This document shows positions 17,879-28,321 of a stretch of DNA of 64,000 bases, in pieces. The stretch is taken from positions 1-64,000 of the forward strand of contig JAHHIE010000026.1 of assembly GCA_019358945.1 (NCBI GenBank). The letters run 5' to 3'. The stretch's first letter is position 1, and the number at the start of each line of letters is the position of its first letter. The translations under genes and the position numbers were made by a program. The DNA is from Stenomitos rutilans HA7619-LM2. GTDB lineage: Bacteria; Cyanobacteriota; Cyanobacteriia; Leptolyngbyales; Leptolyngbyaceae. A model generated the notes under the pieces. The model was not told where the DNA came from and searched no databases. It worked only from the letters and a program-made list of their open reading frames with translations.

Positions 17879-17910
17879 TAGCGCCAGTCATAGCGCCAAA
17901 CTAAAACAAA

Positions 17911-17958
17911 CAACTGCGCCATACCAGGAGATCATCCAAGGGTGGCGCAGTTGCTTTA
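17911..17958 (+). terminator. possible terminator after processing protease
   Basis: CAACTGCGCCA (17911-17921) and TGGCGCAGTTG (17943-17953) form a perfect 11-bp stem with a 21-nt loop, 32 bp after the stop codon. The following CTTTAAG is only weakly T-rich, so efficiency is uncertain. Confidence 0.55.
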
Positions 17959-18138
17959 AGGGACGATCGTATGACGGTACGCCCGCTGGTTAAAACACAC
18001 CGTAACGAGCAAAGGACTAATGATAAAGTAGCCTTCTGCCTTTAGCCGTCAGCTATCAGCGGTTAGCGTAGAAGTTTTGAGTTGCGAATTGCCCCCTGTC
18101 TCCTCTGCTTCCCTTGCCTTCTGCCTATCCCTGACGCA

Positions 18139-18651
18139 CTAGCGATTTTCGGTGCGAAGCTGGCTGACAAGGTGCTGTAGCTCTGGCAAGATCAACGTCT
18201 GCATGGCAAGCTGTACCGCGCCAGTAGAGCCAGGGACTGAGAACACGAGCCGACCCCGGAAGACGCCTGCGATCGCCCGTGACGCGATCGCCCGTGAGCC
18301 GATGTCTTGATAGCTGAGCCAGCGAAAGAGTTCGCCAAAGCCAGGTAGCGTTTTTTCTAGAAGCAGGGCGATCGCGTCGTAAGTGGTGTCCCTGGGGGCA
18401 ATGCCCGTGCCACCGTTGACAATGATGGCCTCTAGGGTTGCTTGCTGGCTCAACTGCTCAAGCTGATCCTGTATCTGTGGTGGATCATCTTTGACAATGG
18501 TGTAGGCAAGCAGCTCATGCCCAGCCTCTTGCAACAGTTGTTGGACTAGCTGGCCGCTGCGATCGGTTTCAGGCGTGCGGGTGTCACTGACGGTAATCAC
18601 CGCACAGTGAATCGCTACAGCACCAGTGTCAGGATGGGGAATGACTGCCAT
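18139..18651 (-). CDS. moaB: MoaB/MogA-type molybdenum cofactor protein
   Basis: A 170-residue protein covering a whole MoCF-binding domain: [35 protein letters not shown] (the GGTG and D residues of the molybdopterin site) and [16 protein letters not shown]. Members adenylate molybdopterin before molybdenum insertion, although bacterial MoaB often plays an uncertain role. It is 41 bp downstream of psb28 on the same strand, so the two could be cotranscribed. Confidence 0.9.
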   Translation of the reverse strand: MAVIPHPDTGAVAIHCAVITVSDTRTPETDRSGQLVQQLLQEAGHELLAYTIVKDDPPQIQDQLEQLSQQATLEAIIVNGGTGIAPRDTTYDAIALLLEKTLPGFGELFRWLSYQDIGSRAIASRAIAGVFRGRLVFSVPGSTGAVQLAMQTLILPELQHLVSQLRTENR

Positions 18652-18691
18652 CGTGTGTTGCTATTTTTAAGCGTTAAGCGCGTTTTGGGCG

Positions 18692-19027
18692 TCAGGATTT
18701 GCTGAACTCTAGCCCGTGATCTTCACCATACCGCTGCATAAAGCGCATAAAGCGATCCCACTCAGCAGCCGATTTCATAACATATGTGGCTTCTAAAGCT
18801 TCTGGCTGACCATTAATAAACTTGGCATTGACTTCGCGGGTGACAAGCTCTCCTTCCTCGTCCACCAGGTACATCCCGGTAATGCTGTCAGTGCTGGTGC
18901 CACTGAGCGCTTTCGGATTTTGGAAGTAGAAGATCGCTTTGCCGTTGCTACCGTCGCGGGCACGGGTCAAGCTCACGTCAGGCACGACCTCTTCGTCAAC
19001 ACCTCTAGAAAATTGAATTCGAGCCAT
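18692..19027 (-). CDS. psb28: photosystem II assembly protein Psb28
   Basis: A 111-residue soluble protein matching Psb28 along its length: [64 protein letters not shown] and [19 protein letters not shown]. Psb28 binds the cytoplasmic face of PSII assembly intermediates near CP47 and cytochrome b559 and is not in mature PSII. This gene is the clearest marker that the DNA is cyanobacterial. Confidence 0.97.
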   Translation of the reverse strand: MARIQFSRGVDEEVVPDVSLTRARDGSNGKAIFYFQNPKALSGTSTDSITGMYLVDEEGELVTREVNAKFINGQPEALEATYVMKSAAEWDRFMRFMQRYGEDHGLEFSKS

Positions 19028-19256
19028 AGTTCTCAGTCAGCACATGTATTGGGCAGAACACTATTCTCCCACGTCAGGGACAGTCGGAAAGCAGGCGCTT
19101 GAAAAAGGTGATTAGCGGTCAGCGGTCAGCTAACCCTGCGGGAAGCAAGCTACAGCGGCCAATTTCCTTCTAAAAACTAATCACCAAAAACCAACCACTG
19201 CTTTAGCACTCAGCACTCAGTCACATCAGTTGTAGGCCACTCCTAATACCTGGAGA

Positions 19257-21224
19257 TCAGCCCTGGCGAAGTTTTTCTAGGACGCTGCGATCTTCCAGGG
19301 TGGAGGTGTCGCCCGAAATTTCTACGCCGCTGGCTAAATCGCGGAGTAGACGACGCATGATTTTACCAGAGCGGGTTTTGGGCAGCGCGTCGGCAAAACG
19401 AATTTCACCCGGACGGGCGATCGCGCCAATTTCTTTCACGACGTGCTGTTTGAGTTCCTTCAGCAGGTCGTCGCTGGGACTGTAGGTGCCTTCAAGCGTG
19501 ACAAAGGCCACAATATCCTGCCCTTTTAGCTCATCTGGTTTGCCTACAACAGCCGCTTCTGCCACAGCGGGATGGGATACCAGCGCCGACTCAATTTCCA
19601 TCGTACCGAGGCGGTGCCCTGCCACGTTGATCACATCATCTACGCGACCCATCACCCAGAAGTAGCCGTCTTCATCTCGACGGGCACCATCGCCTGCAAA
19701 GTAGAGATATTGCCCCTCTTTTGGCGGCACGTGTTCCCAGTAGGTGCGACGGAAGCGATCGGGGTCGCCGTACACGGTGCGCATCATGCCAGGCCACGGA
19801 TGTCGAATCGCCAAATAGCCTCCCTCATTCGCCCCAACCGCCTTGCCTTCCAGGTCAATGATGTCTGCCAAAACACCAGGGAACGGAAGGGTGGCTGAAC
19901 CGGGCTTGGTGGGGATCGCACCAGGTAGCGCCGTGATCATAATGCCGCCTGTCTCGGTTTGCCACCAGGTATCGACGATCGGGCATCTTCCTCCCCCAAT
20001 CACTTGTTGATACCAGATCCAGGCTTCTGGGTTAATGGGTTCACCCACTGTACCCAATAGACGCAACGAGGATAGATTACGCGCCTTGGGATGTTCATCG
20101 CCCATTTTGATAAAGGCACGAATGGCGGTAGGAGCCGTGTAGAAGACATTGACCCCATGCTTTTCAATGACATCCCAGAAGCAGCCAGGGTTTGAGGTAC
20201 GGGGTGCACCTTCGTACATCACGGTGGTGGCACCGTTGGACAAGGGGCCATAGACAATGTAGCTGTGTCCGGTAATCCAGCCGACATCAGCAGTACACCA
20301 GTAAACATCGGTGTCTTGCAGGTCAAAAATCCATTTGGTTGTGATGTGGGTGTAGAGGTTGTACCCGCCCGTCGTATGCACGACCCCCTTTGGTTTGCCT
20401 GTGCTCCCAGAAGTGTAGAGAATGAAGAGCAGGTCTTCGCTATCCATTGGTTCCGCAGGACAGTCGGCAGAAACTTGCTTCTGGAGGTCGTGCCACCAAT
20501 GGTCACGATCGCCCAACATATGAGTTTCTTGCCCTGTACGCTTCACCACTAGCGTGTTAGTGACACTGGGCACGCTGCCGTCTGCCAAGGCTTTGTCTAC
20601 CTGCTCTTTGAGCGGCACGATCGCATCCTTGCGCCAACCCCCATCGGCAGTTACCACGACTCTCGCTTGCCCATCCACCAGCCGATCGCGCAACGCCTCG
20701 GCACTAAACCCACCAAACACGACCGTATGCGCCGCGCCGATCCGGGCACAGGCCAACATCGCGATCGCCGCTTCTGGAATCATGGGCATGTAGATACCCA
20801 CGCGATCGCCCTTTTGCACGCCCAGGTGCTTTAACGCATTGGCAAACTGGCACACTTCTCGATGCAGTTGCGCGTAGGTCAACGTGCGCGAGTCTCCCGG
20901 TTCCCCTTCCCAGATCAACGCGGCTTTGTTACGTCTCCAGGTCGTCAGGTGGCGATCGAGGCAGTTGTACGAGATATTCAACTTGCCGTTGACAAACCAC
21001 TTCGCAAAGGGTGGCTGCCAATCAAGTACGGTATCCCATTTCTGGAACCAGTCCAGTTCCGTTTCTGCCAGGTGTGCCCAGAAGGCTTGCGGGTCAGCTT
21101 TTGCCTGCTCATATAAACGGTGATATTCATCCAGGCTCTTAATCTGGGCCTTTTGGGAGAATTCTGCTGACGGGTGAAACAAGCGATTCTCTTGCAGAAT
21201 GGATTCGATTGTCGGCTGTGACAT
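19257..21224 (-). CDS. acs: acetyl-CoA synthetase
   Basis: A 655-residue AMP-forming acetate:CoA ligase making acetyl-CoA from acetate via acetyl-AMP. Motifs in order: [20 protein letters not shown], the P-loop [76 protein letters not shown] and the acetylatable C-terminal Lys in [19 protein letters not shown]. Full length and intact. It is cytoplasmic and stands as a single gene, upstream of which the carbonic anhydrase gene runs in the same direction after 247 bp containing dispersed repeats. Confidence 0.97.
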   Translation of the reverse strand: MSQPTIESILQENRLFHPSAEFSQKAQIKSLDEYHRLYEQAKADPQAFWAHLAETELDWFQKWDTVLDWQPPFAKWFVNGKLNISYNCLDRHLTTWRRNKAALIWEGEPGDSRTLTYAQLHREVCQFANALKHLGVQKGDRVGIYMPMIPEAAIAMLACARIGAAHTVVFGGFSAEALRDRLVDGQARVVVTADGGWRKDAIVPLKEQVDKALADGSVPSVTNTLVVKRTGQETHMLGDRDHWWHDLQKQVSADCPAEPMDSEDLLFILYTSGSTGKPKGVVHTTGGYNLYTHITTKWIFDLQDTDVYWCTADVGWITGHSYIVYGPLSNGATTVMYEGAPRTSNPGCFWDVIEKHGVNVFYTAPTAIRAFIKMGDEHPKARNLSSLRLLGTVGEPINPEAWIWYQQVIGGGRCPIVDTWWQTETGGIMITALPGAIPTKPGSATLPFPGVLADIIDLEGKAVGANEGGYLAIRHPWPGMMRTVYGDPDRFRRTYWEHVPPKEGQYLYFAGDGARRDEDGYFWVMGRVDDVINVAGHRLGTMEIESALVSHPAVAEAAVVGKPDELKGQDIVAFVTLEGTYSPSDDLLKELKQHVVKEIGAIARPGEIRFADALPKTRSGKIMRRLLRDLASGVEISGDTSTLEDRSVLEKLRQG

Positions 21225-21471
21225 GACGTATTAAGTGACTGAACGATGCGCGCAAACGATACTTTCCAGCATACCGACTTGCAGCGTATCACTCGCATCT
21301 CTTTGCATTTGTTGAGGTCGTTGATTGTGGGGGAGTGAGAAGTAGGGGGTGGATGGGGAATGAAGGATAAGGGATGAAAAAAGCTGACTGCTGATAGCTG
21401 ACCGCTGACCGCTAAATTAGCTTAAAACTGAAAACGTTCCCTTGCTCTTCACCCCGCACTCCTCACCCTAC

Positions 21472-22146
21472 TTAAGCGGGTGCGGTTGTAATTAATGGAT
21501 CAGGCACGGGGAACGATCGTTTTTCCATCAACGTAAACTGTCGCTTCGATGCATTGTAGGCAAACACGGTACCCGTTTCAATTTCATACATCCACGCATG
21601 CAAATTCAGCTTACCACCGTGCAACTTTGCTCGAATGGCTGGATAGGTTTCCAAATTTTCAATCTGTGTGAGGACATTTTGCTCGATCGCAATCTTTAAC
21701 AGCCCGTCTGCTTCCACATTGGGATAGTTTTCCAATACCAGCCGTCGGGTTGCTTCTCCATGTCGCTTTAACCAGTCATAAACAGCAGGCATGGTTTCTG
21801 CCAATGTCCCTACCTGTAGCAATCCCTTCATGGCACCGCAGTGAGAATGACCGCAAACAATTATATCTTTGATGCCCAACATTTCCACGGCATACTCGAT
21901 ACCTGCGGCCTCAGCACTACTAGCCGCCCCATAGGACGGAATGATATTGCCGACATTTCGCATGACAAAAAGTTCGCCGGGTTGCGCTTGGGTAATGAGG
22001 CACGGGTCAATACGAGAATCAGAGCACGTAATAAACAGGACTTCTGGCGACTGCCCACCTGAAAGCTTTTCAAACAGATCACGGTGGTCATTAAAATAGC
22101 TGCTATGGAAGGCGTTAAGTCCTTGAATCAGTCCCGTCAGTGACAT
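21472..22146 (-). CDS. beta-carbonic anhydrase
   Basis: A 224-residue beta-class enzyme that hydrates CO2 to bicarbonate. Zinc ligands are visible as Cys41 (ITCSDSRIDP, with the Asp-Arg dyad) and His100/Cys103 (VCGHSHCGAM). FVMRNVGNIIPSYG and SSAEAAGIEYAVEMLGI follow the family. It lacks the long C-terminal extension of carboxysomal CcaA, so whether it is carboxysomal cannot be said. Monocistronic as far as visible. Confidence 0.93.
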   Translation of the reverse strand: MSLTGLIQGLNAFHSSYFNDHRDLFEKLSGGQSPEVLFITCSDSRIDPCLITQAQPGELFVMRNVGNIIPSYGAASSAEAAGIEYAVEMLGIKDIIVCGHSHCGAMKGLLQVGTLAETMPAVYDWLKRHGEATRRLVLENYPNVEADGLLKIAIEQNVLTQIENLETYPAIRAKLHGGKLNLHAWMYEIETGTVFAYNASKRQFTLMEKRSFPVPDPLITTAPA

Positions 22147-22703
22147 AGTTACGTTCTCAAATTTCGGGCAAAATGGCGAAGTGTTCGGCGATGAGTCGAT
22201 TGTAGTCAGGTCTAACTTCTGACACTAACGTTCCCTCTATAGAACCAAACTATCACTTCTGGTACTTTTGTAAAGCTGCGTAAACTACAGACTCACCATA
22301 GCATCAGTTGATCGCCCCAATTTTCCGCAAGCTGTTTTACACTCGTCGTCTAATGGTCCGTCAGTTTTGCTTTTGTGCCTTGGGTTAGGTAAGGGATGTT
22401 ATTTTATGAATGAGAGACTCACAAAATAAGTCTTGACAGACCACTAGCTTGCCAGAGCATCGAAAGCTTGAAGGGTGTTGTAGAGAAAAGTTTATAACCC
22501 CGTAGCCGAGGAAGAAGGGGGTTCCTTGAGCTAGTGACCAAGCTGGATCCTGGTCACTAGAAGAAATGCTTCACTAGATAGGGATGCTTTAGCCGTTTCT
22601 TGCGGAGTGTTTCCCTCTGTCACCACTGTTTGATGGTATGAGCCTTCTGAGCCGTCGCTTGCACCACTTTAGCGATCGCGCGCTCAGTTGATTGAACAAC
22701 CCG
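22147..22703. other. intergenic region with hairpin
   Basis: About 560 bp with no gene. At 22531-22560 CTAGTGACCA and TGGTCACTAG form a perfect 10-bp stem around a 10-nt loop; there is no T-run on either side, so it is more a palindromic repeat than a terminator. The region includes the promoter of the carbonic anhydrase gene. Confidence 0.45.
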
Positions 22704-23240
22704 TTATTGACGAACGGTTAAGATGCCATCTCCCACAAAAACAGCAGGAAATTTTGTCTCTGGATAAGCTGCGACGCCATAATCATAAGTTGCTGAAGGG
22801 GTTGATTTTAGCGTCTTGAGCGCTAGCGTGAGCTTGGTTTTGGGTGGCACAGGTGCATTAAATTCGATCCAAAAGATGCCTGTTTCGTCAACCCACACAC
22901 TTTTGATGCCGATCGCACGTCCCTCGGCTCCGGGTGCCCCTGTGAACGCTTTTGTATTGGCTAAATCGAGGCGAATGGGAGCAACCGTTTTTTCTTGATT
23001 TTGTTCTGTGAACGAGAGGGAAAGCTTGGCAAAGCGTTTGCCTGCACGTTCGGGGATGGTGATTGTGACATAGTGCGTGTCACTGGCTGTTTGAGGGCGA
23101 TCGCTGACGACGTTGACACTTACAAGTTGTGATGCTTCAAGGCGTTTAGCATCGTTGCCAGGTGTGGCAGCCATCATCCAACCGTTTAACAACGCACTGG
23201 TCGTCATTAATGTGAGAGCATAATAAATCTGACGCATCAT
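22704..23240 (-). CDS. DUF2808 exported protein
   Basis: A 178-residue exported protein. The start at 23240 (MMRQIYYALTLMTTSALLNG) is preceded by GGAG at the right spacing; an upstream in-frame start would put charged residues before the signal peptide. After cleavage near AAATPGN the domain shows VSVNVVSDRP, HYVTITIPERAGKRFAKLSL, GIKSVWVDETGIFWIEFNAP and YDYGVAAYPETKFPAVFVGDG, a beta-sandwich-like DUF2808 typical of cyanobacteria, function unknown. Isolated from the CHRD gene upstream by a terminator. Confidence 0.8.
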   Translation of the reverse strand: MMRQIYYALTLMTTSALLNGWMMAATPGNDAKRLEASQLVSVNVVSDRPQTASDTHYVTITIPERAGKRFAKLSLSFTEQNQEKTVAPIRLDLANTKAFTGAPGAEGRAIGIKSVWVDETGIFWIEFNAPVPPKTKLTLALKTLKSTPSATYDYGVAAYPETKFPAVFVGDGILTVRQ

Positions 23241-23303
23241 TGAACTCCATGATGATGAGATTGATCTTAAGAATGCTCCTGGGTCAGAACACTCTTGTGG
23301 AAA

Positions 23304-23341
23304 AAAGCCAGTTAAGGAAACCTGGCACCTCAACTGGCTTT
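23304..23341 (-). terminator. rho-independent terminator of the 469-residue CHRD gene
   Basis: On the minus strand the stem AAAGCCAGTT / AACTGGCTTT (10 bp) is followed by a run of six T. It lies about 90 bp after the stop of the CHRD gene at 23430. Confidence 0.75.
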
Positions 23342-23429
23342 CAAGGTGTACTGCGCTTTATGAGGAGATTCACAGATATGAGCGTGCAGGCTAGGCAACG
23401 TGTGGAAGCCCTAGCCCGCATGCTAACAA

Positions 23430-24839
23430 TTAGGCAAACTGCACGATATCTTTGTTGAAGTTAAGGCGATTCTCTCCAGTGGGAAAGCCCGCTTTGCCGT
23501 CACCATCACCATCAATATTGGAGTGGATGTTTAGATACAGGTCGCCTGCCAGGAGCGCGGCTTGTTCTTCGGGCTTCAGCTCAAACTCACCTGTAATCGT
23601 GCCAGATTTTGCATCAATCACCGTATTGGTAAAGTAGCGCAACACGGTAGCATCCGCAAAGTTGCCACGGTTATCGCCAGAAGGGCTAAAGTGCAGATGG
23701 GTTCCAGAGAGCGGATTTCCTTCTACATCGTTGGGCACTTTCAGGAAGTTATTGATGAGCGAAACAGGATCTGAGCCATTGAGGATGGTCGCTTTGGGGT
23801 CAATTTCCTTTTCACCCTGGCTAAACAGTGGAAAAGCATCAAAGTTTTTGTAGGATCCAGTAGCACGAAGCACCCCATCTTTCAACTCAAGACTGACTTC
23901 ACTCGATCCAGGGCTATCATTTTTGAATGGAAATTCATTAGCGCCAGATTCTGCTGTAGCCGTGTTGAATTTAAATCCATCGTCGCCGACATACAGGAAG
24001 TCATCACCTTTCCCACCAATCAGGCGATCGTGTCCCAATGTGCCGTTGAGTTGACCATCGCCGCGCTGATTCTTAAAGCCAAGCTCTTTGAGTTCTTGAT
24101 TGCTCAGGCTCTGGTTTGCCTCACCTGTGAGCCGTGAGAAATGGCTTTCATTGATATCTGAGGCTTTAGCGAATGTCAACGATGCGAGAATGTGACCTTC
24201 TCTTTTATCAATGATGAGCGCATTATTTACAGAGTCGAGAGGCTGCTCTAGTCCGCCTTTACCGGGGTTCTTACCTTGCGCGATGACAATATCTTTAGGG
24301 CTGACTCCCTGTAGAACAAAGCGATCGTTGGCTGGGTCAAAATCAAAGATCCGGTTTGTCGTTTCTTTACCCAGGATAATGACATCTTTGCCAGTACCAG
24401 TGGTGATTGTATTCAGCCCTTGTCCAGCGCCCCGAATGACATCATTACCACCACCAGCAATGACGGTATTGTTGCCACCACCAGGGTTGAGAAAATCACC
24501 TTTATCACCAAACTTATCCTCAAAGGAATCTTCCTTACCAACCCGCTTCGCATTTAACGTTTTGGCATCGGCAACGTTATTCAGATCCACATGAGTTTCA
24601 AACGGGCCGACCTTAGGTGCATGGTCGTGGTCGTCAACTCCAACGGTGGCTGCTGGAGTGGTCGCTTTTTCATCGGCTGATAGAGTCTGATTCAGCGCTT
24701 GTTCAAGGTCGGACGTTAATACGGAAGACCCTGTTGAGTTGTTTGCAACAGCAGCATTTGTTGTGCTGGTTGAGGCATCAGAGATGCCAGACGCATTGTG
24801 TTGTTCTAGATGAGATTTGTTGTGGTCAAAGCCTTCCAT
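23430..24839 (-). CDS. CHRD-domain protein with RTX-like repeats (short paralogue)
   Basis: A 469-residue acidic protein without a Sec signal peptide. The N-terminus MEGFDHNKSHLEQHN is shared with the neighbour at 25553. Residues about 90-290 carry calcium-binding RTX-like motifs (GGGNNTVIAGGGNDVIRGAG, LIGGKGDDFLYVG) around a repeated module with TTNRIFDFDPANDRFVLQG. The C-terminal 170 residues are a CHRD (chordin-like) domain: GTHLHFSPSGDNRGNFADAT, EEQAALLAGDLYLNIHSNID and GFPTGENRLNFN. RTX proteins without signal peptides leave by type I secretion, and a complete exporter lies 6 kb away; secretion is inferred. The function of CHRD domains in bacteria is unknown. Confidence 0.85.
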   Translation of the reverse strand: MEGFDHNKSHLEQHNASGISDASTSTTNAAVANNSTGSSVLTSDLEQALNQTLSADEKATTPAATVGVDDHDHAPKVGPFETHVDLNNVADAKTLNAKRVGKEDSFEDKFGDKGDFLNPGGGNNTVIAGGGNDVIRGAGQGLNTITTGTGKDVIILGKETTNRIFDFDPANDRFVLQGVSPKDIVIAQGKNPGKGGLEQPLDSVNNALIIDKREGHILASLTFAKASDINESHFSRLTGEANQSLSNQELKELGFKNQRGDGQLNGTLGHDRLIGGKGDDFLYVGDDGFKFNTATAESGANEFPFKNDSPGSSEVSLELKDGVLRATGSYKNFDAFPLFSQGEKEIDPKATILNGSDPVSLINNFLKVPNDVEGNPLSGTHLHFSPSGDNRGNFADATVLRYFTNTVIDAKSGTITGEFELKPEEQAALLAGDLYLNIHSNIDGDGDGKAGFPTGENRLNFNKDIVQFA

Positions 24840-25474
24840 AAGGACTCCTTAAAGTTTGAGAACAGAACGAAGAGGTGCCACAGACCGAACGTTAGAAAGC
24901 CATCTACAGAAAAGCTTTTAGTCACTAAAACGCAATTGTGGCACTGACATACAAATGGCTTTACAGCCTGACCAATGGGCATGGTGCTCAAATGTGCGCT
25001 CAAAGTCTTAAACGCAAGCAATGGTAAATGCAGAACTGTAAATGCAGAATTAGAGACAGGTCGCCCTATCCGCAGCTTTGAATGATGAGTAATGTAGGTG
25101 GTATAGCGCCTGTGAAAGGTGAAAGTCTGTGAGACGTGAAAAACTGACTAAGCTTGTGGAGACTTACAATCATGGACGATCGGTCGATCTCTGGGTCTCT
25201 TCGTTACAACTATAGCAAATGAATATCGAATGGCAAGACTGAATTGGTTGGTTTGAGGCTTTAAACTGGAATTAATTGGAACCCCCCTCAAGTTCCAGGT
25301 TCTAATTGTTGGTAAACACAGCATCGAGTCTTTCTAAAAGCCGTGATGTTGACGGAAGAGCTATAGCCGATTTCATTTACGTCCATCCTACCCCAGACCC
25401 CTAACTCGATACTTGTCTTCATGAAACTGTGGCTGCTATTGAGAGAAATGGCATAACTGGAACGATCGCACAGA
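24840..25474. other. upstream region of short CHRD gene
   Basis: About 635 bp between the two CHRD genes. It holds the promoter and a long leader of the shorter gene; AAGGAG 3-9 bp before its ATG is the ribosome binding site. The piece AACGCAAGC..GGTAAATGCAG is also found upstream of the longer paralogue (about 27810-27860), suggesting common regulation or duplication of the whole unit. Confidence 0.45.
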
Positions 25475-25512
25475 AAAAGCCTGCTGAAGGATCACAACCT
25501 CAGCAGGCTTTT
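25475..25512 (-). terminator. rho-independent terminator of the 703-residue CHRD gene
   Basis: AAAAGCCTGCTGA and TCAGCAGGCTTTT form a perfect 13-bp stem around 12 nt, with a T-run on the minus strand, 40 bp after the stop codon. Confidence 0.85.
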
Positions 25513-25552
25513 GTTGTTGGGTAGCGATAACGAACGCTGCCGCCTTGCGGGG

Positions 25553-27664
25553 TTAGACAAGGCGCACTACATTCTGGTTAAAGTTGAGACGGTTTTCACC
25601 TGTGGCAAAGCCCGCTCTGCCATCGCCATCCAGATCCAGGTTGGAGTGAATATTCACATACAGATCGCCAGCCAGGAAGGCCGCTTGCTCTTCGGGCGAC
25701 AGTTCAAACGTGCCGCTCAAAGTGCCAGACTTGGCATCAATGGGAGTATTCTCGAAGTAGCGTACAACGGTCGCATCGGCAAAGTTACCTCGACTGTCTT
25801 CTGCCGGACTAAAGTGGAGGTGGGTGCCAGAGATGAGATTGCCTTCCTTATCTTGCGGCACTTTCAGAAAGCCTTCCATCAGTGCTTGAGGGTTAGCACC
25901 ACTGAGGATCTTGGCATTGGGGTCGAGTTCCTTTTCGCCCTGACTAAAGAGTGGTGCGCCATCAAAGTTTTTGTAAGACCCAGACAAGCTGAGGACACCA
26001 TTCTTGAGTTGTGGGGTGAGTTCTGAGGTGCCAGGGCTGTCGGTCTTGAAGGGAAACTCGGTGCCACCGCCACCTTTGGCTGTGCCTAAGGTAAACCCAT
26101 CGTCGCCGACATACAGGAAGTCATCACCTTTACCGCCTACCAACTTGTCACGTCCACGTGTCCCTGTGAGTTGTCCGTTGCCTTCCTGAACTTTACCGAA
26201 CTTCACCGCATTGAGCGTGTCAAAGACTTTGTCGTCTACCAGGCTAAAGCCTTTTCTGCCGCTCTGTTCAATGCCTTGCAGCGCTGTTGCTTTGGTAAAT
26301 GCTAGCGATGCGAGGATGTGCCCATCGGACTTATCGATCACTAAGGTGTTGTTAACAGAGTCCAGCGGTTGATCGACCCCTCCCTTACCGGGATTTTTCC
26401 CTTGTGCAATCACAATGTTGTCCAGATCCATGCCCTGTGTAAAGAGCAGCCGATCGAGGGTTGGATCGAAGTCCAGAATGCGATTGGTGGTGTGGTCATC
26501 GAGCAAAATGCTGTCTTTGCCGCCACCTGTCGTAATGGTGTTGAAGCCACCACCACGCCCATCGATCAGGTCTTTATCGCCAGTGCCAATGACGGTGTTT
26601 TTACCCGCGCCTGGAACAAGAAAATCACCTCTGGTGCCAATATCATCGTTGAATGAAATCTCTTTCTTCAGGTTCTTCAAATCAAGCCCGCGCACAACGT
26701 CAACTTTACTGAGATCGACGTGATTTTCGCTGCTGGCTCCTGCTCCTGTATGGTCGTGGTCATCACCGCCAGTCGTGCCGCCAGTGGTACCGCCAGTGGT
26801 ATTGCCTGGTGAAGTTGATGTGTCAGTGGCTTCGCCTAAGAGCGTGTCGTTGCCCTTGCCGCCGACCAACTTGTCGCGACCAGATGTGCCTGCAATTTGC
26901 CCATTCCCTTCTTTAGTTTGATCAAACTTTACCCCGTTGAGTGTGGTAAAGATTTTATCATCCACAAGGCTAAAGCCCTTTCTGCCACTCTGTTCAATCC
27001 CTTGAAGCGCTGTTGCCTTTGTAGAATCTAGCGATGCCAGAATGTGACCATCGGACTTATCAATGATCAGCGTATTGTTGATTGAATCGAGTGGCGTTGT
27101 ATTGCCTTCCTTCGTTGTGTTTTTGCCCTGTGCGATGACAATATCACTAGGGTCGATCGCTTTTGAGAAAAGGAGGCGATCGAGGGTTGGATCAAAGTCT
27201 AGAATACGGTTAGTTGTGCGATCGTCGAGCAGGATGCTGTCTTTCCCACCCCCTGTTTTAATGGTGTTGAAACCACCACCACGTCCATCAATTAAATCTT
27301 TGTCTGCTGTCCCAGTAACGGTGTTGGTGCCAGCCCCCGGAATAAAAAAGTCGCCTTTAGTGCCGATGTCATCGCTAAAAGTGGACTCTTTTTGCAGTTT
27401 GTTGAGATCAAGACCCCGCACAACGTCAACGTTGTTGAGTGAAACATGGAAAGGGGCCGCACCAACCTTCTCCGAGTGTGTTGCCGTATCATGATTGCTA
27501 TCATCCGTATGCAGCGCTTCATCGATCGCCGCTTTTAAGCTGCCCGTTTGCACTAGGGAGCCTTTAGACTTAGCTGACTGGCTGGCATCAGATTTGCTGA
27601 GAGACACATCTGCTAGCCCAGTGGCATGTTGATCTTGATAGGTTTTATGGTCAAAGCCTTCCAT
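25553..27664 (-). CDS. CHRD-domain protein with duplicated RTX-like module (long paralogue)
   Basis: A 703-residue paralogue of the 23430 protein. It starts MEGFDHKTYQDQHATGL, has no signal peptide, and carries two copies of a 200-residue module (residues 73-274 and 315-516) with FDDI/GTxGDFxxPGAGxNTV, DKDLIDGRGGGFNTI, GGGKDSILLDD, TTNRILDFDPTLDRLLF and SGRKGFSLVDDK. A Gly/Thr-rich linker (GGTTGGTTGGDDHDH) separates them. The C-terminal CHRD domain (about 520-703) has GTHLHFSPAEDSRGNFADAT and GFATGENRLNFN. Probably secreted by the type I system nearby and calcium-binding; both are inference. TTCCTTTGAAG-like leader, own terminator, so monocistronic. Confidence 0.85.
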   Translation of the reverse strand: MEGFDHKTYQDQHATGLADVSLSKSDASQSAKSKGSLVQTGSLKAAIDEALHTDDSNHDTATHSEKVGAAPFHVSLNNVDVVRGLDLNKLQKESTFSDDIGTKGDFFIPGAGTNTVTGTADKDLIDGRGGGFNTIKTGGGKDSILLDDRTTNRILDFDPTLDRLLFSKAIDPSDIVIAQGKNTTKEGNTTPLDSINNTLIIDKSDGHILASLDSTKATALQGIEQSGRKGFSLVDDKIFTTLNGVKFDQTKEGNGQIAGTSGRDKLVGGKGNDTLLGEATDTSTSPGNTTGGTTGGTTGGDDHDHTGAGASSENHVDLSKVDVVRGLDLKNLKKEISFNDDIGTRGDFLVPGAGKNTVIGTGDKDLIDGRGGGFNTITTGGGKDSILLDDHTTNRILDFDPTLDRLLFTQGMDLDNIVIAQGKNPGKGGVDQPLDSVNNTLVIDKSDGHILASLAFTKATALQGIEQSGRKGFSLVDDKVFDTLNAVKFGKVQEGNGQLTGTRGRDKLVGGKGDDFLYVGDDGFTLGTAKGGGGTEFPFKTDSPGTSELTPQLKNGVLSLSGSYKNFDGAPLFSQGEKELDPNAKILSGANPQALMEGFLKVPQDKEGNLISGTHLHFSPAEDSRGNFADATVVRYFENTPIDAKSGTLSGTFELSPEEQAAFLAGDLYVNIHSNLDLDGDGRAGFATGENRLNFNQNVVRLV
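26117..26722 (-). repeat. second copy of the intragenic 606-bp module
   Basis: Encodes residues 315-516 of the long CHRD protein and is a diverged direct repeat of 26843-27448 with a 726-bp period. Long protein stretches are identical (for example LQGIEQSGRKGFSLVDDK), so the duplication is fairly recent or kept homogeneous. Confidence 0.8.
26843..27448 (-). repeat. first copy of the intragenic 606-bp module
   Basis: Encodes residues 73-274 of the long CHRD protein; partner of 26117-26722. The shorter paralogue at 23430 has a single, more diverged copy. Confidence 0.8.
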
Positions 27665-28321
27665 AGAGTTCCTTTGAAGTAAGTAAATAGAACTGTGGTT
27701 GCCTCATGACAACCGTAAACAGACACGATCAGGATCATGCTTCACAATGAAAACTGTGAAGTGCAGCGATGCGTTCCCTAACAGACAGGCAGATTGCCCC
27801 ACTTTGCCTGAACGCAAGCTGAATTCGTCTTCTAAAGCTTAGAAAAAAGGTAAATGCAGGTAACTACAGCCAAATCGCCATTGTTGGTAGTGCGAGGCGA
27901 TCGTTCAGCCTAGATCGTTCAGCCTAAACATAGGATGACGGCTGAAAATGGTAGAAAGGATGATTCCTGCGAGAGGTATTGAAGCTTTAACAAAGGCTTG
28001 AACCTCTTGAAGAGTTTTTGTACTCTATTCAGTAGATTAGAACAAGAACTTATGGAAAAGCAACTGGTTTACAATAGCTTTACAGCAGGCTCAATGTGCT
28101 GGTGCTGTGTGATTCCATCGACCTTAAGCGAATGAGTTCACATATAGATGTGTTTGCGTTGCCCTAACGTTAAGGTTTGTGCAGCATCGATATTCTATGT
28201 TGAGTAGCGCTTTACCGCTGACTATGGCATATTAAGTGCGAGCGCTTGCTTGAACCTTAACGAAAGTATAAGTAAGTGCTTCCACCCTTTGAAGGCTGTG
28301 TCTACGGCAAGGAGAATTCTG
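27665..28321. other. gene-free divergent region
   Basis: About 650 bp between the long CHRD gene and the divergent hypothetical gene. It includes a shared GGTAAATGCAGG leader segment, a duplicated GATCGTTCAGCCTA (about 27900-27926) and a GGAGA ribosome binding site for the right-hand gene. No gene recognised. Confidence 0.45.

Noticed and set aside
22531-22560. Rho-independent terminator
   Set aside because: The stem is perfect, but neither side has a T-run and no gene ends nearby on the matching strand.
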